A stretch of 52,284 nucleotides of DNA, taken from Crenobacter oryzisoli. GTDB taxonomy: Bacteria; Pseudomonadota; Gammaproteobacteria; Burkholderiales; Chromobacteriaceae. The stretch is taken from NCBI RefSeq assembly GCF_030385785.1, contig NZ_JAUEDK010000032.1, forward strand, positions 1-52,284. Reading direction: 5' to 3'. Under the pieces are notes generated by a model. That model made no database searches. It saw nothing but the letters and a program-made list of their open reading frames with translations, and was not told the origin of the DNA. Below are positions 10,442 to 19,141 of this stretch, one piece after another. Numbering within the stretch: the stretch's first letter is position 1; every line of letters starts with the position of its first letter. The translations under genes were made by a program, and so were the position numbers.

Positions 10442-11027
10442 TCAACTGATCCAGGAAGCCCCATTGGTGGGGATCGAGTCGAAATTGGCGCGGGTTTTTG
10501 TCAAGGCGCCGACCAGCTTCGGCCTCGTCGAGCGTTCCTTCATGACGCACGTGACGCTGCGCGGTGACCCGCGTTCGAAGACTTTCGTCGACGTGGTCGA
10601 GCGCACCTTGCAGTTGACACTGCCGGCTGGCCAGGCGATGACGCATTCGCCCCACGGCTGCAGCGCGGTGTGGATGGGGCCGGACGAGTGGCTGATCGAG
10701 TCGACTGAGGAGACCGGCCCGGAGCTCGAGACGGCGCTTCGCAACGCGCTCGCCGGCGAGCACCACGCGGTAGTCGACGTCAGTAGCGGCTTCACCGTGT
10801 TCGAGCTGACCGGCCCCAAGGTGCGTGACGTGCTCGCCAAGGGCTGCCCGCTCGACCTGCACCCGCGGGTGTTTCCGGTCGGACACAGCGTGCAGAGCCA
10901 CTACTTCAAGGCGGGCATCACGCTGTTGCGCATCGACGAGGAGTGTTACCGGCTGGTGGTTCGGCGCAGTTTCGCCGAGTACTGCTGCCTGATGTTGCTC
11001 GACGCCGCCGACGAATTCCTCCGCTAA
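10434..11027 (+). CDS. soxG: Sarcosine oxidase gamma subunit
   Basis: A 197-residue protein related to the GcvT fold, the fourth subunit of heterotetrameric sarcosine oxidase. Typical segments are SPHGCSAVWMGPDEWLI near residue 65 and the DVSSGFTVFELTGP stretch near 115. The ATG at 10434 lies within the last codons of soxA, an eight-base overlap that suggests coupled translation and equal dosage of the subunits. The frame stays open upstream only inside soxA. Confidence 0.93.
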   Translation: MSNQLIQEAPLVGIESKLARVFVKAPTSFGLVERSFMTHVTLRGDPRSKTFVDVVERTLQLTLPAGQAMTHSPHGCSAVWMGPDEWLIESTEETGPELETALRNALAGEHHAVVDVSSGFTVFELTGPKVRDVLAKGCPLDLHPRVFPVGHSVQSHYFKAGITLLRIDEECYRLVVRRSFAEYCCLMLLDAADEFLR

Positions 11028-11095
11028 CGACGACGGTGGGGTTCGGTCAACGTTGGCCGAATCCCTGCTCGCAGTCCAGAACCGAGAATGCTGCC

Positions 11096-11557
11096 ATGAC
11101 GACTGTTCACCATGCCGATGCGACTCGCTGGGAGATCGTGATCGACCAACTTGCCTGTCGCACCGCACTCGGCATCTATCCGCACGAACGCGAGCCGCAG
11201 CCGGTATTGATCGATGCTGTGCTGCACTACCGCCAGGGCGGTCTGCTTGACGGCGACACACCGTACCTCGACTACGACCGTTATTGCGCGACGTTGTGCG
11301 ACTACCTCAAGCAGCAACCGCATACCGACCTAATCGAAGAGCTGTTGATCGATCTCTTGGCACTGTCGTTCCGGCTCTTCCCGCAGCTGGATAGCGCCGA
11401 GCTGACGCTGTTCAAGCCCGAGGCGGTTAAGGCCGCGCGTAAGGTTGGTGTACGGGTGCGCTGGCTGCGCGCCGATTTCGAGCACTGGTACGCCAGCCAG
11501 GCGCGGCGCACCGTCACATCGCCGGTCACCGAGCGGCTTGTCACCACCGCAGCCTAG
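11096..11557 (+). CDS. Dihydroneopterin aldolase (FolB) family protein
   Basis: A 153-residue FolB/FolX-fold protein (IDQLACRTALGIYPHEREPQPVLIDAVLHY). It differs from housekeeping FolB in having a C-terminal extension (WLRADFEHWYASQARR and beyond). It lies between soxG and purU in a folate-dependent operon, so it probably acts on folate or pterin linked to one-carbon flow. I cannot tell whether it is an active aldolase. The start at 11096 is chosen by homology to the FolB N-terminus; no strong ribosome-binding site is visible. The end is ten bases before purU. Confidence 0.75.
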   Translation: MTTVHHADATRWEIVIDQLACRTALGIYPHEREPQPVLIDAVLHYRQGGLLDGDTPYLDYDRYCATLCDYLKQQPHTDLIEELLIDLLALSFRLFPQLDSAELTLFKPEAVKAARKVGVRVRWLRADFEHWYASQARRTVTSPVTERLVTTAA

Positions 11558-11566
11558 GAGACAGAG

Positions 11567-12442
11567 ATGACCCTGCCAAACCACTCTTCCACCGGCAAGT
11601 TCAGTATGACGTTCGACTGCCCGAGCGAAGCCGGCGAGGTCGCCGCGATGGTCGAGTTCCTCGACGCGCTCGGCTGCTACATCGATGAGCTCGCGGTGTT
11701 CGACGACGAAGCGAGCCGGCGCTTCTTCGTGCGTTGCATCTTCCACCACCGTGCTGGCCTGTCGCTGTCACTCGACACACTGCGCGCCGACTTCGCGCCG
11801 ATTGCCGAGCGCTTCGCGATGCACTGGGCGATCCACGACCAGTCGGTGCGCCCCAAGGTGCTGATCATGGTCTCCCACTTCGACCACTGCCTCGCCGACC
11901 TCTTGTTCCGCTGGCGCATGGACGAACTGAAGATGGACATCGTCGCGATCGTCTCGAATCACCCGACGCTCGAGCCCCTGGCGCTCGCCGATGGTATCGC
12001 CTACCACCACCTGCCGGTCACGCCGGACACCAAGGAACAGCAGGAGGCGCAGCTGCGCGAGCTCGTCGAGGCGACCGGCGCCGAGCTGATCGTGCTGGCG
12101 CGCTATATGCAGGTGCTGTCACCCGGCTTCAGCGCCGACTTCGCCGGCCGGGTAATCAACATCCACCACTCCTTCTTGCCGGGCTTCAAGGGCGCCAAGC
12201 CGTACCACCAGGCGCACGCGCGCGGCGTGAAGCTGATCGGCGCCACCGCCCACTTCGTCACCGACGACCTGGATGAAGGGCCGATTATCGAACAAGTGGT
12301 CGAAAGAGTGGACCACAGTTATGATCCTGAGCGACTGCGTGTCACCGGCCGCGACGTCGAGTGCCTGGCGCTCGCTCGCGCGGTGAAGGCGTTCGTTGAG
12401 CGACGTGTGTTCATCAACGGCAACCGGACAGTCTTGTTGTAA
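11567..12442 (+). CDS. purU: Formyltetrahydrofolate deformylase
   Basis: A 291-residue protein with an N-terminal ACT domain (about residues 10-90) and a C-terminal formyltransferase-fold hydrolase domain. It hydrolyses 10-formyl-THF to formate and THF. The catalytic region NIHHSFLPGFKGAKPYHQA and the GATAHFVTDDLDEGPII segment are canonical, and a GGAGAC ribosome-binding site precedes the ATG. In sarcosine-degrading operons PurU drains excess one-carbon units and returns free THF to sarcosine oxidase. It is the last gene of the tightly packed block. Confidence 0.94.
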   Translation: MTLPNHSSTGKFSMTFDCPSEAGEVAAMVEFLDALGCYIDELAVFDDEASRRFFVRCIFHHRAGLSLSLDTLRADFAPIAERFAMHWAIHDQSVRPKVLIMVSHFDHCLADLLFRWRMDELKMDIVAIVSNHPTLEPLALADGIAYHHLPVTPDTKEQQEAQLRELVEATGAELIVLARYMQVLSPGFSADFAGRVINIHHSFLPGFKGAKPYHQAHARGVKLIGATAHFVTDDLDEGPIIEQVVERVDHSYDPERLRVTGRDVECLALARAVKAFVERRVFINGNRTVLL

Positions 12443-12738
12443 CCGGACTGCTCGGTGCGCGCCCCGCCCGGCCGAACCGACATCATGCAAAAGGAGAAAC
12501 GAACACCGAACTGGCAAGAGATGGCGTAGCACCTCGTTCCCGTGTCGATGCGCCGCCGCCCACTCAATGGGCAGGATGCGTCGGATGCGTTCCCGCCTTT
12601 GGGAGAAGGGCGGGACCGTGTCCGGTGGCGGCGCAGGACAGGGGAATTCCGTCGAGAAGTAAGTAGTGATGCGGGCCGCAGAGCCCGTACAGAGTCATGA
12701 ACAAACATGCCGTACTACGACTTAAGAGGAGAAACCCA
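12443..12738. other. 296-bp leader region before the MHS transporter
   Basis: No gene is recognised. It contains nested inverted repeats: TGCGCCGCC at 12549-12557 pairs with GGCGGCGCA at 12627-12635, and a CCCGCC / GGCGGG pair lies between them. This could fold into a structured 5' leader. It does not match the glycine riboswitch consensus as I know it. Confidence 0.4.
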
Positions 12739-14106
12739 ATGCGTGACAAGAACATGAACGCCAGGCAGTCGGCGATGCCGAACCGTGCCTATGGCGCCGT
12801 TGCGAGTGCCGGCGACTACAGCGCCGGCGCCGACAACGCTCCGGCTCTGAGGCGGGCCGCCGCCGCCAGCTTTATCGGCAATTTCGTCGAATGGTTCGAC
12901 TACGCCGCCTATGGCTACCTCGCCACCATCATCGCCGTTGTCTTTTTTCCGCAGAGCAATCCCGCTAGCGGCCTGATGGCCGCCTACGCCGTCTTCGCCA
13001 TCTCATTCATCATCCGCCCGATCGGTGGCATCGTCTGGGGCCACTTCGGCGACAAGATAGGTCGGCGCAGTGCGCTGTCGCTGTCGATTCTGATCATGTC
13101 GGCGTCGACGTTCGTGATCGCGCTCTTGCCGACCTACCAGCAGGTGGGGTTGTGGGCGCCGGCGCTGCTGTTGGTGATCCGCATGGTGCAGGGCTTCTCG
13201 GCGGCCGGCGAATACGCCGGCGCGTCGGCCTTCCTCGCCGAGTACGCGCCAGAGGGCAAGCGCGGCTTCTACACCAGTATCGTGCCGGCCAGTACCGCGG
13301 CGGGGCTCTTGTTCGGCTCGCTGTTCGTCGCCGGCCTGCACGCCCTCTTGTCGGCCGACGATCTACACAGCTGGGGCTGGCGCCTGCCGTTCCTGCTCGC
13401 TGCGCCATTCGGCCTGATCGGTCGCTACATCCGCGTTCGCCTCGAGGACACGCCGAAGTTCAAGGAGCTCGAAGGCAAGCATCACGTCGCCAAGACGCCG
13501 GTCGGCGAACTGCTCGGGGTGCACCGTGGCAAGCTGGTGATCGCGTTCGCAGTGACCTGCCTGAACGCAGTCGCGTTCTACCTGGTACTCAGCTATATGC
13601 CGACCTACCTGTCGACCGAGATGGGCATGGGTGAGACCGAGTCGTTCATCGCCGCGTCGATCTCACTGGCAGCATACATCGGCCTGATTTTCCTGATGGG
13701 CTCGCTGTCCGACCGCTTCGGTCGCAAGACCATGCTGATCCTCGCGTCACTGCTGTTCGTGGTGCTGACGCTGCCGCTGTTCACGCAGCTCTCGACGCTC
13801 GGTTTCGTCGGCATCGTGCTGGTCCAGGTCGCGTTCGGCGCGATGCTGACGATGAACGACGGCACGCTGCCATGCTTCCTGTCGGAGATCTTCCCGACCA
13901 AGGTGCGCTACAGCGGCTTCGCATTCAGCTTCAACACCGCCAATGCGCTGTTCGGTGGCACCGCGCCGCTGGTTGCGACCTGGCTGATCCAGCAAAGCGG
14001 CAACAAGCTGGCACCAGCCTGGTACCTGATTGGTGCGGCCGTCGTGGCGCTCGTCGCCATTCTTGCCAGTCGCGAGACCTCGCGCCAACCGCTGGCGGAC
14101 GAGTGA
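12739..14106 (+). CDS. MFS transporter, metabolite:H+ symporter (MHS/ProP-like) family
   Basis: A 455-residue membrane protein with 12 predicted helices. The MHS signature GNFVEWFDYAAYGYLA lies in helix 1 and the MFS loop motif GHFGDKIGRR follows helix 2. Relatives carry proline/betaine, alpha-ketoglutarate or shikimate with protons. From its place between the sarcosine operon and creatininase I infer transport of creatine, sarcosine or betaine, but the substrate cannot be read from sequence. The start at 12739 is preceded by AAGAGGAG; an upstream in-frame ATG at 12697 lacks such a site. Confidence 0.85.
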   Translation: MRDKNMNARQSAMPNRAYGAVASAGDYSAGADNAPALRRAAAASFIGNFVEWFDYAAYGYLATIIAVVFFPQSNPASGLMAAYAVFAISFIIRPIGGIVWGHFGDKIGRRSALSLSILIMSASTFVIALLPTYQQVGLWAPALLLVIRMVQGFSAAGEYAGASAFLAEYAPEGKRGFYTSIVPASTAAGLLFGSLFVAGLHALLSADDLHSWGWRLPFLLAAPFGLIGRYIRVRLEDTPKFKELEGKHHVAKTPVGELLGVHRGKLVIAFAVTCLNAVAFYLVLSYMPTYLSTEMGMGETESFIAASISLAAYIGLIFLMGSLSDRFGRKTMLILASLLFVVLTLPLFTQLSTLGFVGIVLVQVAFGAMLTMNDGTLPCFLSEIFPTKVRYSGFAFSFNTANALFGGTAPLVATWLIQQSGNKLAPAWYLIGAAVVALVAILASRETSRQPLADE

Positions 14107-14293
14107 GCCGTGGCGAGGGAGGCGGAACGTTTCCCCTGCGGGTTTTTAGAAAGGAGAGTCCAGCCATTTCATCATGTCCCGGCCTGCATCGGGGGTCGGT
14201 CAGTCGTCGAGTTGCTCCGTAGTCAATAAGAAAAAGACGTTTACCCAAGTAGAAAGACGTTATCCATACAAAGGACGAGCAAAGGAGATCGCC

Positions 14294-15748
14294 ATGAGTC
14301 ATGGCAAACAGAATCACGATGCGGTGGTCGCTGATAAGGCGTGGAGCATCGAGCAGCACGGTCTAGACCCGATACCGCTGAAGGACCGGCATGGGACGCC
14401 CAAGGATCTTTTCAAGATGTGGATGGGGGCGAACATCAACTATGTCGTGGTGGTCACCGGCGCGATGGCGTACGCGCAGGGGCTGTCGTTCTGGCAGGCC
14501 ATCGCCGCGATCCTCGCCGGCAACCTGCTCGGCTGCTTGGTGGTGGGATTCTCGACGATCATGGGGCCGAAAACCGGCTCGGCCGGGATCGTGGTGTCCC
14601 GAAGTTCTTTTGGGCAGCTGGGATCGTTTCTGCCTAAGGCGGTGAGCCTGCTTTCCGCGCTGAGCTGGTTTTCGATTAACTCGGTGGTGGCGACCGAGGC
14701 ATTGGAAGCCATTATAAAAATGACCGGCGCTGATAGTCCTCTTGTTGTTTGGCTATCATTAGCCATCATTCTGGCCGCCGAAATCGGTCTGGCCATTTTT
14801 GGTCATGCCACGATTATCGCGGCCGAAAAGTGGATTGCGGTGATTTTGGCGACGTTGTTTGCGGGGCTGGTCTATTTTGTTTATCCGCATGCCCATCTCG
14901 GTCAGGCGTTGCTGAACGAAACCCACCACGCCACCATCGGGACTTGGCTGGTGGCGATGGGGGTTGTTTGCTCCTTTCCCATCGGTTGGGCCAATTTTGC
15001 CTCGGACTATAGTCGGTATTTCCCGGTTGAAACCAGCTGGAAGAAAATTGCCTTATTTGCCGGTGGCGGGCAGTTTGTTGCCTTGACTGTGTGTGAAATT
15101 ATCGGGGTCGTCTTTGCCATGGCGGTCGGTGGTAATCTTGGCTATGACCCGGTCAGCCAGCTGGCAAAATTTTTGCCGATCTGGTTTATGGTGCCGTTGC
15201 TGTTGGCCATTATCGTCGGCGGGATTGCTGCAAACGTCCCCAATGGCTATACGGCCGGCTTGGGTCTGCTGGCGTTGCGAGTCCCCATCAGCCGCGTGGC
15301 TTCCCTCGGGATCATCGCACTGTTCACGCTGGGCTTCCGTATCATAACGGTGTATTACGGTTCGTTTTATAGCGTGTATGAAACCTTCCTGGGCTATATG
15401 GTGTACTGGACCGCGCCGTGGGCTGCCATTATTGCGGTGGACTACTTTATGCGTAAGGGGAACTACAACCCTGCGGATCTGATGAAGTGGGGCAGTGGTG
15501 ATTATTGGTACAGCAAAGGGGTTTTCTGGCCTGGCGTGGTGGCCTGGCTGGTGGGGATTGTTGTCTCGATCGCCTTCTCTAATTCCCCCGTTTATGCAAG
15601 CCCTTTGATGACCCACTATCTTGGCTGGGGGGATGTGGGTTTTGAACTTGGTTTGTTGGTTCCGGGGCTGCTGTACTATGTCTTGGCCAAAAAACATCTG
15701 GCATTTGTCGGTGGCGCTAAGATGGCTGCTGCGGGTAGATCAATCTAA
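14294..15748 (+). CDS. NCS1-family permease (cytosine permease-like)
   Basis: A 484-residue protein with about 12 hydrophobic helices, of the nucleobase:cation symporter-1 family. GANINYVVVVTG in helix 1 and PIGWANFASDYSRYFP in the middle are family hallmarks. Relatives carry cytosine, allantoin or hydantoins. The neighbouring creatininase gene makes creatinine, a small cyclic amide, a plausible cargo; this is inference. The start at 14294 has AAAGGAGATCGCC before it. About 350 bases in, base composition changes: the first part is GC-rich like the sox genes, and the rest uses many A/T-ending codons, so the gene looks mosaic. A strong hairpin follows. Confidence 0.8.
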   Translation: MSHGKQNHDAVVADKAWSIEQHGLDPIPLKDRHGTPKDLFKMWMGANINYVVVVTGAMAYAQGLSFWQAIAAILAGNLLGCLVVGFSTIMGPKTGSAGIVVSRSSFGQLGSFLPKAVSLLSALSWFSINSVVATEALEAIIKMTGADSPLVVWLSLAIILAAEIGLAIFGHATIIAAEKWIAVILATLFAGLVYFVYPHAHLGQALLNETHHATIGTWLVAMGVVCSFPIGWANFASDYSRYFPVETSWKKIALFAGGGQFVALTVCEIIGVVFAMAVGGNLGYDPVSQLAKFLPIWFMVPLLLAIIVGGIAANVPNGYTAGLGLLALRVPISRVASLGIIALFTLGFRIITVYYGSFYSVYETFLGYMVYWTAPWAAIIAVDYFMRKGNYNPADLMKWGSGDYWYSKGVFWPGVVAWLVGIVVSIAFSNSPVYASPLMTHYLGWGDVGFELGLLVPGLLYYVLAKKHLAFVGGAKMAAAGRSI

Positions 15749-15776
15749 TTAACAACGTACTCAGGGAATCGTGGTG

Positions 15777-15811
15777 CCTTCCGGACCATCCATTTTTGGT
15801 GGTCCGGAAGG
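15777..15811 (+). terminator. Strong hairpin after the NCS1 permease, possible terminator or processing site
   Basis: CCTTCCGGACCA and TGGTCCGGAAGG form a perfect 12-bp stem, extended by two inner pairs, around a short T-rich loop. No T-tract follows on either strand, so intrinsic termination is uncertain. It may separate permease and creatininase transcripts or act as an mRNA stabiliser. Confidence 0.45.
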
Positions 15812-15863
15812 ACGCTACGTCTCATTTCAGGCTTGTTGCTGTCTTTAAATTTGGAGTCATACC

Positions 15864-16637
15864 ATGAGCAGCCCGCATATTTCTGAGCTTACTTGGCCGG
15901 TTTACGATGCCAAGGTCAAGGATGGCAAGACCATCGTCATGATCCCGGTTGGGGCGCTCGAGCAGCATGGACACCATATGTCGCTGAATACCGACGTGCT
16001 GCTGCCGACGGCGATCGCCGAGCGGGTCGCCAAACGCATCGACGCGCTCGTCGCACCGCCGATCGCCTACGGCTACAAATCGCAGCAGAAGTGCGGAGGC
16101 GGCAACCACATGCCCGGGACGACCAGCCTGGATGGCCACACGCTCACTTGTACGATCCGCGACATCCTGAAGGAGCTGGCACGCCACGGCGTTCGCCGCA
16201 CGGTCCTGGTCAATGGGCATTACGAAAACTCGATGTTCATCGTCGAGGGCGTGGACCTCGCGCAGCGTGAGCTGCGCTGGGAAGGCATCCATGACTTTGC
16301 CACGGTGGTGCTGTCGTACTGGGACTTCGTCACCCCAGAGGCGATCGAGAAGATCTATCAGGACGAATTCCCGGGCTGGGCGGTAGAGCACGGCGGCGTG
16401 CTCGAAACGTCGCTGATGCTCCACCTCCACCCGAATCTGGTGGACATCGACCAGGTGGTCGACCATCCGCCGGCCACCTTCCCTCCTTACGATTTTTTCC
16501 CGGTTAAGCCGGAATGGACCCCCGCCTCCGGTTGTCTTTCCTCGGCGAAGAAGGCCAGCGCGGCACACGGCGAATTGCTGCTCAAGGTGTGTGTCGACGG
16601 GATCAGCGACGCGCTGGCAAAAGCCTTTGAGAGCTGA
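15864..16637 (+). CDS. Creatininase (creatinine amidohydrolase)
   Basis: A 257-residue binuclear-metal hydrolase that opens creatinine to creatine. The metal ligands of the family are in place: Glu33 and His35 in ALEQHGHH, Asp44 in LNTDVLLPTA, and His119 and Glu121 in NGHYEN, each one residue earlier than I recall in the P. putida enzyme. KTIVMIPVGALEQHG is a strong family signature. TTGGAG precedes the ATG. It supplies creatine to the creatinase at 1982, although the two genes lie 12.7 kb apart on the same strand. Confidence 0.93.
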   Translation: MSSPHISELTWPVYDAKVKDGKTIVMIPVGALEQHGHHMSLNTDVLLPTAIAERVAKRIDALVAPPIAYGYKSQQKCGGGNHMPGTTSLDGHTLTCTIRDILKELARHGVRRTVLVNGHYENSMFIVEGVDLAQRELRWEGIHDFATVVLSYWDFVTPEAIEKIYQDEFPGWAVEHGGVLETSLMLHLHPNLVDIDQVVDHPPATFPPYDFFPVKPEWTPASGCLSSAKKASAAHGELLLKVCVDGISDALAKAFES

Positions 16638-16959
16638 CTCGAGTCTGTTGTCCACTTGGCGCAGCCCCCACCCGCAGGGTGGGGCATGCCAAACTGGCTG
16701 TTTAAGCCACCATGGACTTTAGGGAAGGAGCGGCCTTGGCGCAGCAGCGAGCTGGTCGAGGTCGCTGATGGGTTCGGTCAACATTTGGCCGTTTCACAAT
16801 GCTAAGGAGAAGGGGACGGGAAGAATATCAGCCTGTCAGAGGGCGGTGCTGTGCAGTAACATGGCCGTCAGCCGCGCAAGCTTGGTCGGGCTAGCGGTAT
16901 GGAGAAGGCGGCTGGGAGTGTTCCCAGCCATTAAACTGGGGATTTCAGTGAGGGAGGCC
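16638..16959. other. 322-bp intergenic region before the GlxA-family regulator
   Basis: Apart from the hairpin near 16675, I see no gene. The open frame that leads into the regulator from 16768 lacks a ribosome-binding site and does not look like part of the protein, so this stretch probably holds the regulator promoter. Confidence 0.5.
16664..16685 (+). terminator. Putative terminator after creatininase
   Basis: CCCCACCC at 16666-16673 and GGGTGGGG at 16677-16684 form an 8-bp stem with a three-base loop, 29 bases after the creatininase stop. There is no clear T-run, so the call rests on position and stem strength. Confidence 0.4.
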
Positions 16960-17961
16960 ATGAGTACCACGGCAGTCAAGCGCATTCCCGCAGGGATGCA
17001 CGACCTTCGCATCACGACCTTCGGTTTCTTGCTTGTTAAGGACTTTTCGCTGATCGCGCTGAGCGCAGCGGTCGACCCTCTGCGCATCGCCAACATGGTC
17101 GTCGGGCGCAAGGTCTACGAGTTCAAATTGCTGTCGGTCGACGGAGAGTGTGTCGCGTCTAGTGACGGCATCCGCGTGTATACCGATGCGTCGATTGCGG
17201 ATAAGGAAGTATTTGATATTGCGTTCATCGTCGGCCCCAACCCGGTGCCGAAAGCGGGCAACGGAACGATCACCGACTGGCTACGCTTTCAGGAGCGCAA
17301 GGGAGCGGCACTCGGCGGTATCGACACTGGCAGCTACTATCTGGCGCGCGCTGGCCTGCTCAACGGCTATCGCTGCACCATTCACTGGGAAGACCAGGAC
17401 ATACTGCTCGAACGCTTTTCCAAACCCATCGTCTCGAACCGCCTTTATGAAATTGATCGCAACCGCTACACCTCAAGTGGTGGGATTGCACCTCTCGACT
17501 TGATGGTGCACCTGATCAGTCAGGCACCGGGTAGCCGTAGCTTAGGCGGACGTGTGCTCGAATTGCTGCTCGCCGAGCGACGCGGCCATGAGCATCGCCA
17601 GCGCGCGTCGCTGAGGCAATATCAGGGTGCCGATCATGCCAAGCTTGAGGAGGCACTGCAGATCATGGAGAGTAACGTCGAGGAGACGCTGTCGATCGCT
17701 GAGATCGCGTCCTACCTCGGCGTGTCGTCACGCCAGCTCGAACGCTGGTTTCAGGACCGGCTGCACAAGACGCCTGCGCAGGCTTACCTCGAAATCCGGC
17801 TGCTCCGTGCACGTCAGTTGTTGTACCGCACATCAAAGCCGCTCGAAGAAGTGTGTGCCAGCACCGGCTTTGTCTCGACCACCCACTTCGCTACCAAGTA
17901 CAAGGCGCAGTTCCGCCTCTCCCCGATGACTGACCGCAAACGCTACCAGGACGCGATCTAA
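16960..17961 (+). CDS. GlxA-family transcriptional regulator (DJ-1/PfpI plus AraC-type HTH)
   Basis: A 333-residue activator-type protein. The N-terminal DJ-1/PfpI-like sensing domain spans about residues 15-185 and the C-terminal AraC domain about 225-325, with both helix-turn-helices visible (LSIAEIASYLGVSSRQLERWFQ and PLEEVCASTGFVSTTHFATKYK). The same architecture is found in GbdR, SouR and CdhR, which respond to betaine, sarcosine and carnitine in Pseudomonas. It ends the creatinine/sarcosine island and is its only regulator, so control of that pathway is the likely role. I chose the ATG at 16960 for its AGGGAGG site. The effector is not known. Confidence 0.88.
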   Translation: MSTTAVKRIPAGMHDLRITTFGFLLVKDFSLIALSAAVDPLRIANMVVGRKVYEFKLLSVDGECVASSDGIRVYTDASIADKEVFDIAFIVGPNPVPKAGNGTITDWLRFQERKGAALGGIDTGSYYLARAGLLNGYRCTIHWEDQDILLERFSKPIVSNRLYEIDRNRYTSSGGIAPLDLMVHLISQAPGSRSLGGRVLELLLAERRGHEHRQRASLRQYQGADHAKLEEALQIMESNVEETLSIAEIASYLGVSSRQLERWFQDRLHKTPAQAYLEIRLLRARQLLYRTSKPLEEVCASTGFVSTTHFATKYKAQFRLSPMTDRKRYQDAI

Positions 17962-18002
17962 TATAGATATGTGTTCCGACTGCTGTCTGCTGGAATCAGG
18001 CT

Positions 18003-18378
18003 AGCCCAAGTCAGGGCAGCCTGTCGCCGACTGACGGTGCTGAAGCAGGCACCGACCAATCCAGCCCCAACAGCTTCACCAAGCTACTGACCAAGCCACG
18101 TGCTTGCCGTAGCGCCAGCTTGAACAAGACTTTCATTATCAGGACCGCCTGGATGGCCGCATCGGTGTAGACCTGCGGGCGACCATTGGCACCAATATGA
18201 CCATTGCCCAACCAAGGGATGTCTGGCGACATCCACACCGTCAGACTCGCTCGGTTCTGCAGGCTGCAGTTGTATTCAGGCCAGTTGGTGGTGCGGTAAT
18301 GGGGCTTGTACGGGTTCCTGCGGCGAGTCTACCTATGCACCTCCTGCGTTGGCTTGGCAGAACTTATGCAACAGCTCC
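18003..18378 (-). pseudogene. IS5-family (IS903-like) transposase remnant
   Basis: The reverse strand encodes the transposase N-terminus: YRTTNWPEYN, then GRPQVYTDAAIQAVLIMKVLF, LALRQARGLVSSLVKLLGLDWSVP. After DWSVP the frame shifts (STVSRRQ continues in another frame) and the gene stops; the catalytic domain is missing. A terminal-repeat-like GGAGCTGTTGCATAAGTT (reverse of 18361-18378) marks the left end, similar to the repeat of the copy at 44639. The element is dead. Confidence 0.75.
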
Positions 18379-19141
18379 CTTCTCGTAGGCCGAATATGCT
18401 ATGTTCAATTTTTTCATTTCTGTTACAAAATGAATCATTTCACGCGTTATGAGTAAGACATGGAGATGCGCTTGTTTTGCGATGTTGCCGCTCGATAGCT
18501 TACTCCTGGTCGAACCGTTGGGGTTCCGGGGCAATGAGAAGTATGGATGGGAAGTTGGCGCCCGGTACGAGCAAGGCACGATAACTTCTATTTATTCAGC
18601 GTATTAAGAAATGACTGCCGGCGAACGGGCAAAAAAAATGCGCAGAACCAAGAGGTCTGCGCCAGTCTACAAAGGAGAAATAGAGGAGAAGCGATCAAGG
18701 GGCAATTGCTGCATCTCCACAAGAACGGATTATCCACGCCGGCCTTTCCTTTGTCAACAAAGAATGTTCGAAAATTGTGAAAATGCACATCGATACCGCA
18801 CATCACCGTTTTATGATGTTTTGAAGCGAACACCGAGTCGATCGACAGTCCGGCTTGGGTCGAAGGCCCTCGACCAGCTTAAACTGGCAGACTCACATCC
18901 AGGTATCGATCATGCTCAGCGGCTCACGCGCTAGGGTGAGCGCCGAGGCCGGATGCCTGCATACCCCGTTTAGCTTCGTGAATCAGTTGCCCGAGTCCGG
19001 CCGCAGAGTTCCCATTAGGGTGGCTCTGGGGGATGGAATACTGCAGTTCTTACAATTTAACAAAAATGGAACCGGCGGCACTGGCGCGCGGGCCTCGGTT
19101 CTCTAAACGTTAGGCATGCACTGGAGGCCAGAGGAGTCGGG
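18379..19141. other. Scar region without recognisable gene
   Basis: About 760 bases of mixed composition. Short open frames exist on both strands but none resembles a family I know. It contains a reverse-strand terminator at 18631-18663 with no gene left to serve, which fits decayed DNA between insertion remnants. Confidence 0.5.
18631..18663 (-). terminator. Orphan intrinsic terminator (reverse strand)
   Basis: Read on the reverse strand, GGCGCAGACC pairs with GGTTCTGCGC (one bulge) around a short loop, and eight T follow directly. This is a textbook rho-independent terminator. No intact reverse-strand gene lies immediately upstream (18.66-19.8 kb), so it probably outlived its gene. Confidence 0.6.

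Noticed and set aside
12443-12738. Possible glycine or folate riboswitch before the MHS transporter
   Set aside because: Inverted repeats exist, but the conserved glycine-riboswitch core is not visible, and I cannot support a THF-type aptamer by eye.
16768-16959. 64-codon N-terminal extension of the GlxA-type regulator
   Set aside because: No Shine-Dalgarno at 16768 and the family begins near the ATG at 16960, which has AGGGAGG.
18588-18833. 81-codon reverse frame over the orphan terminator
   Set aside because: It runs straight through a strong terminator on the same strand and has no recognisable domain.
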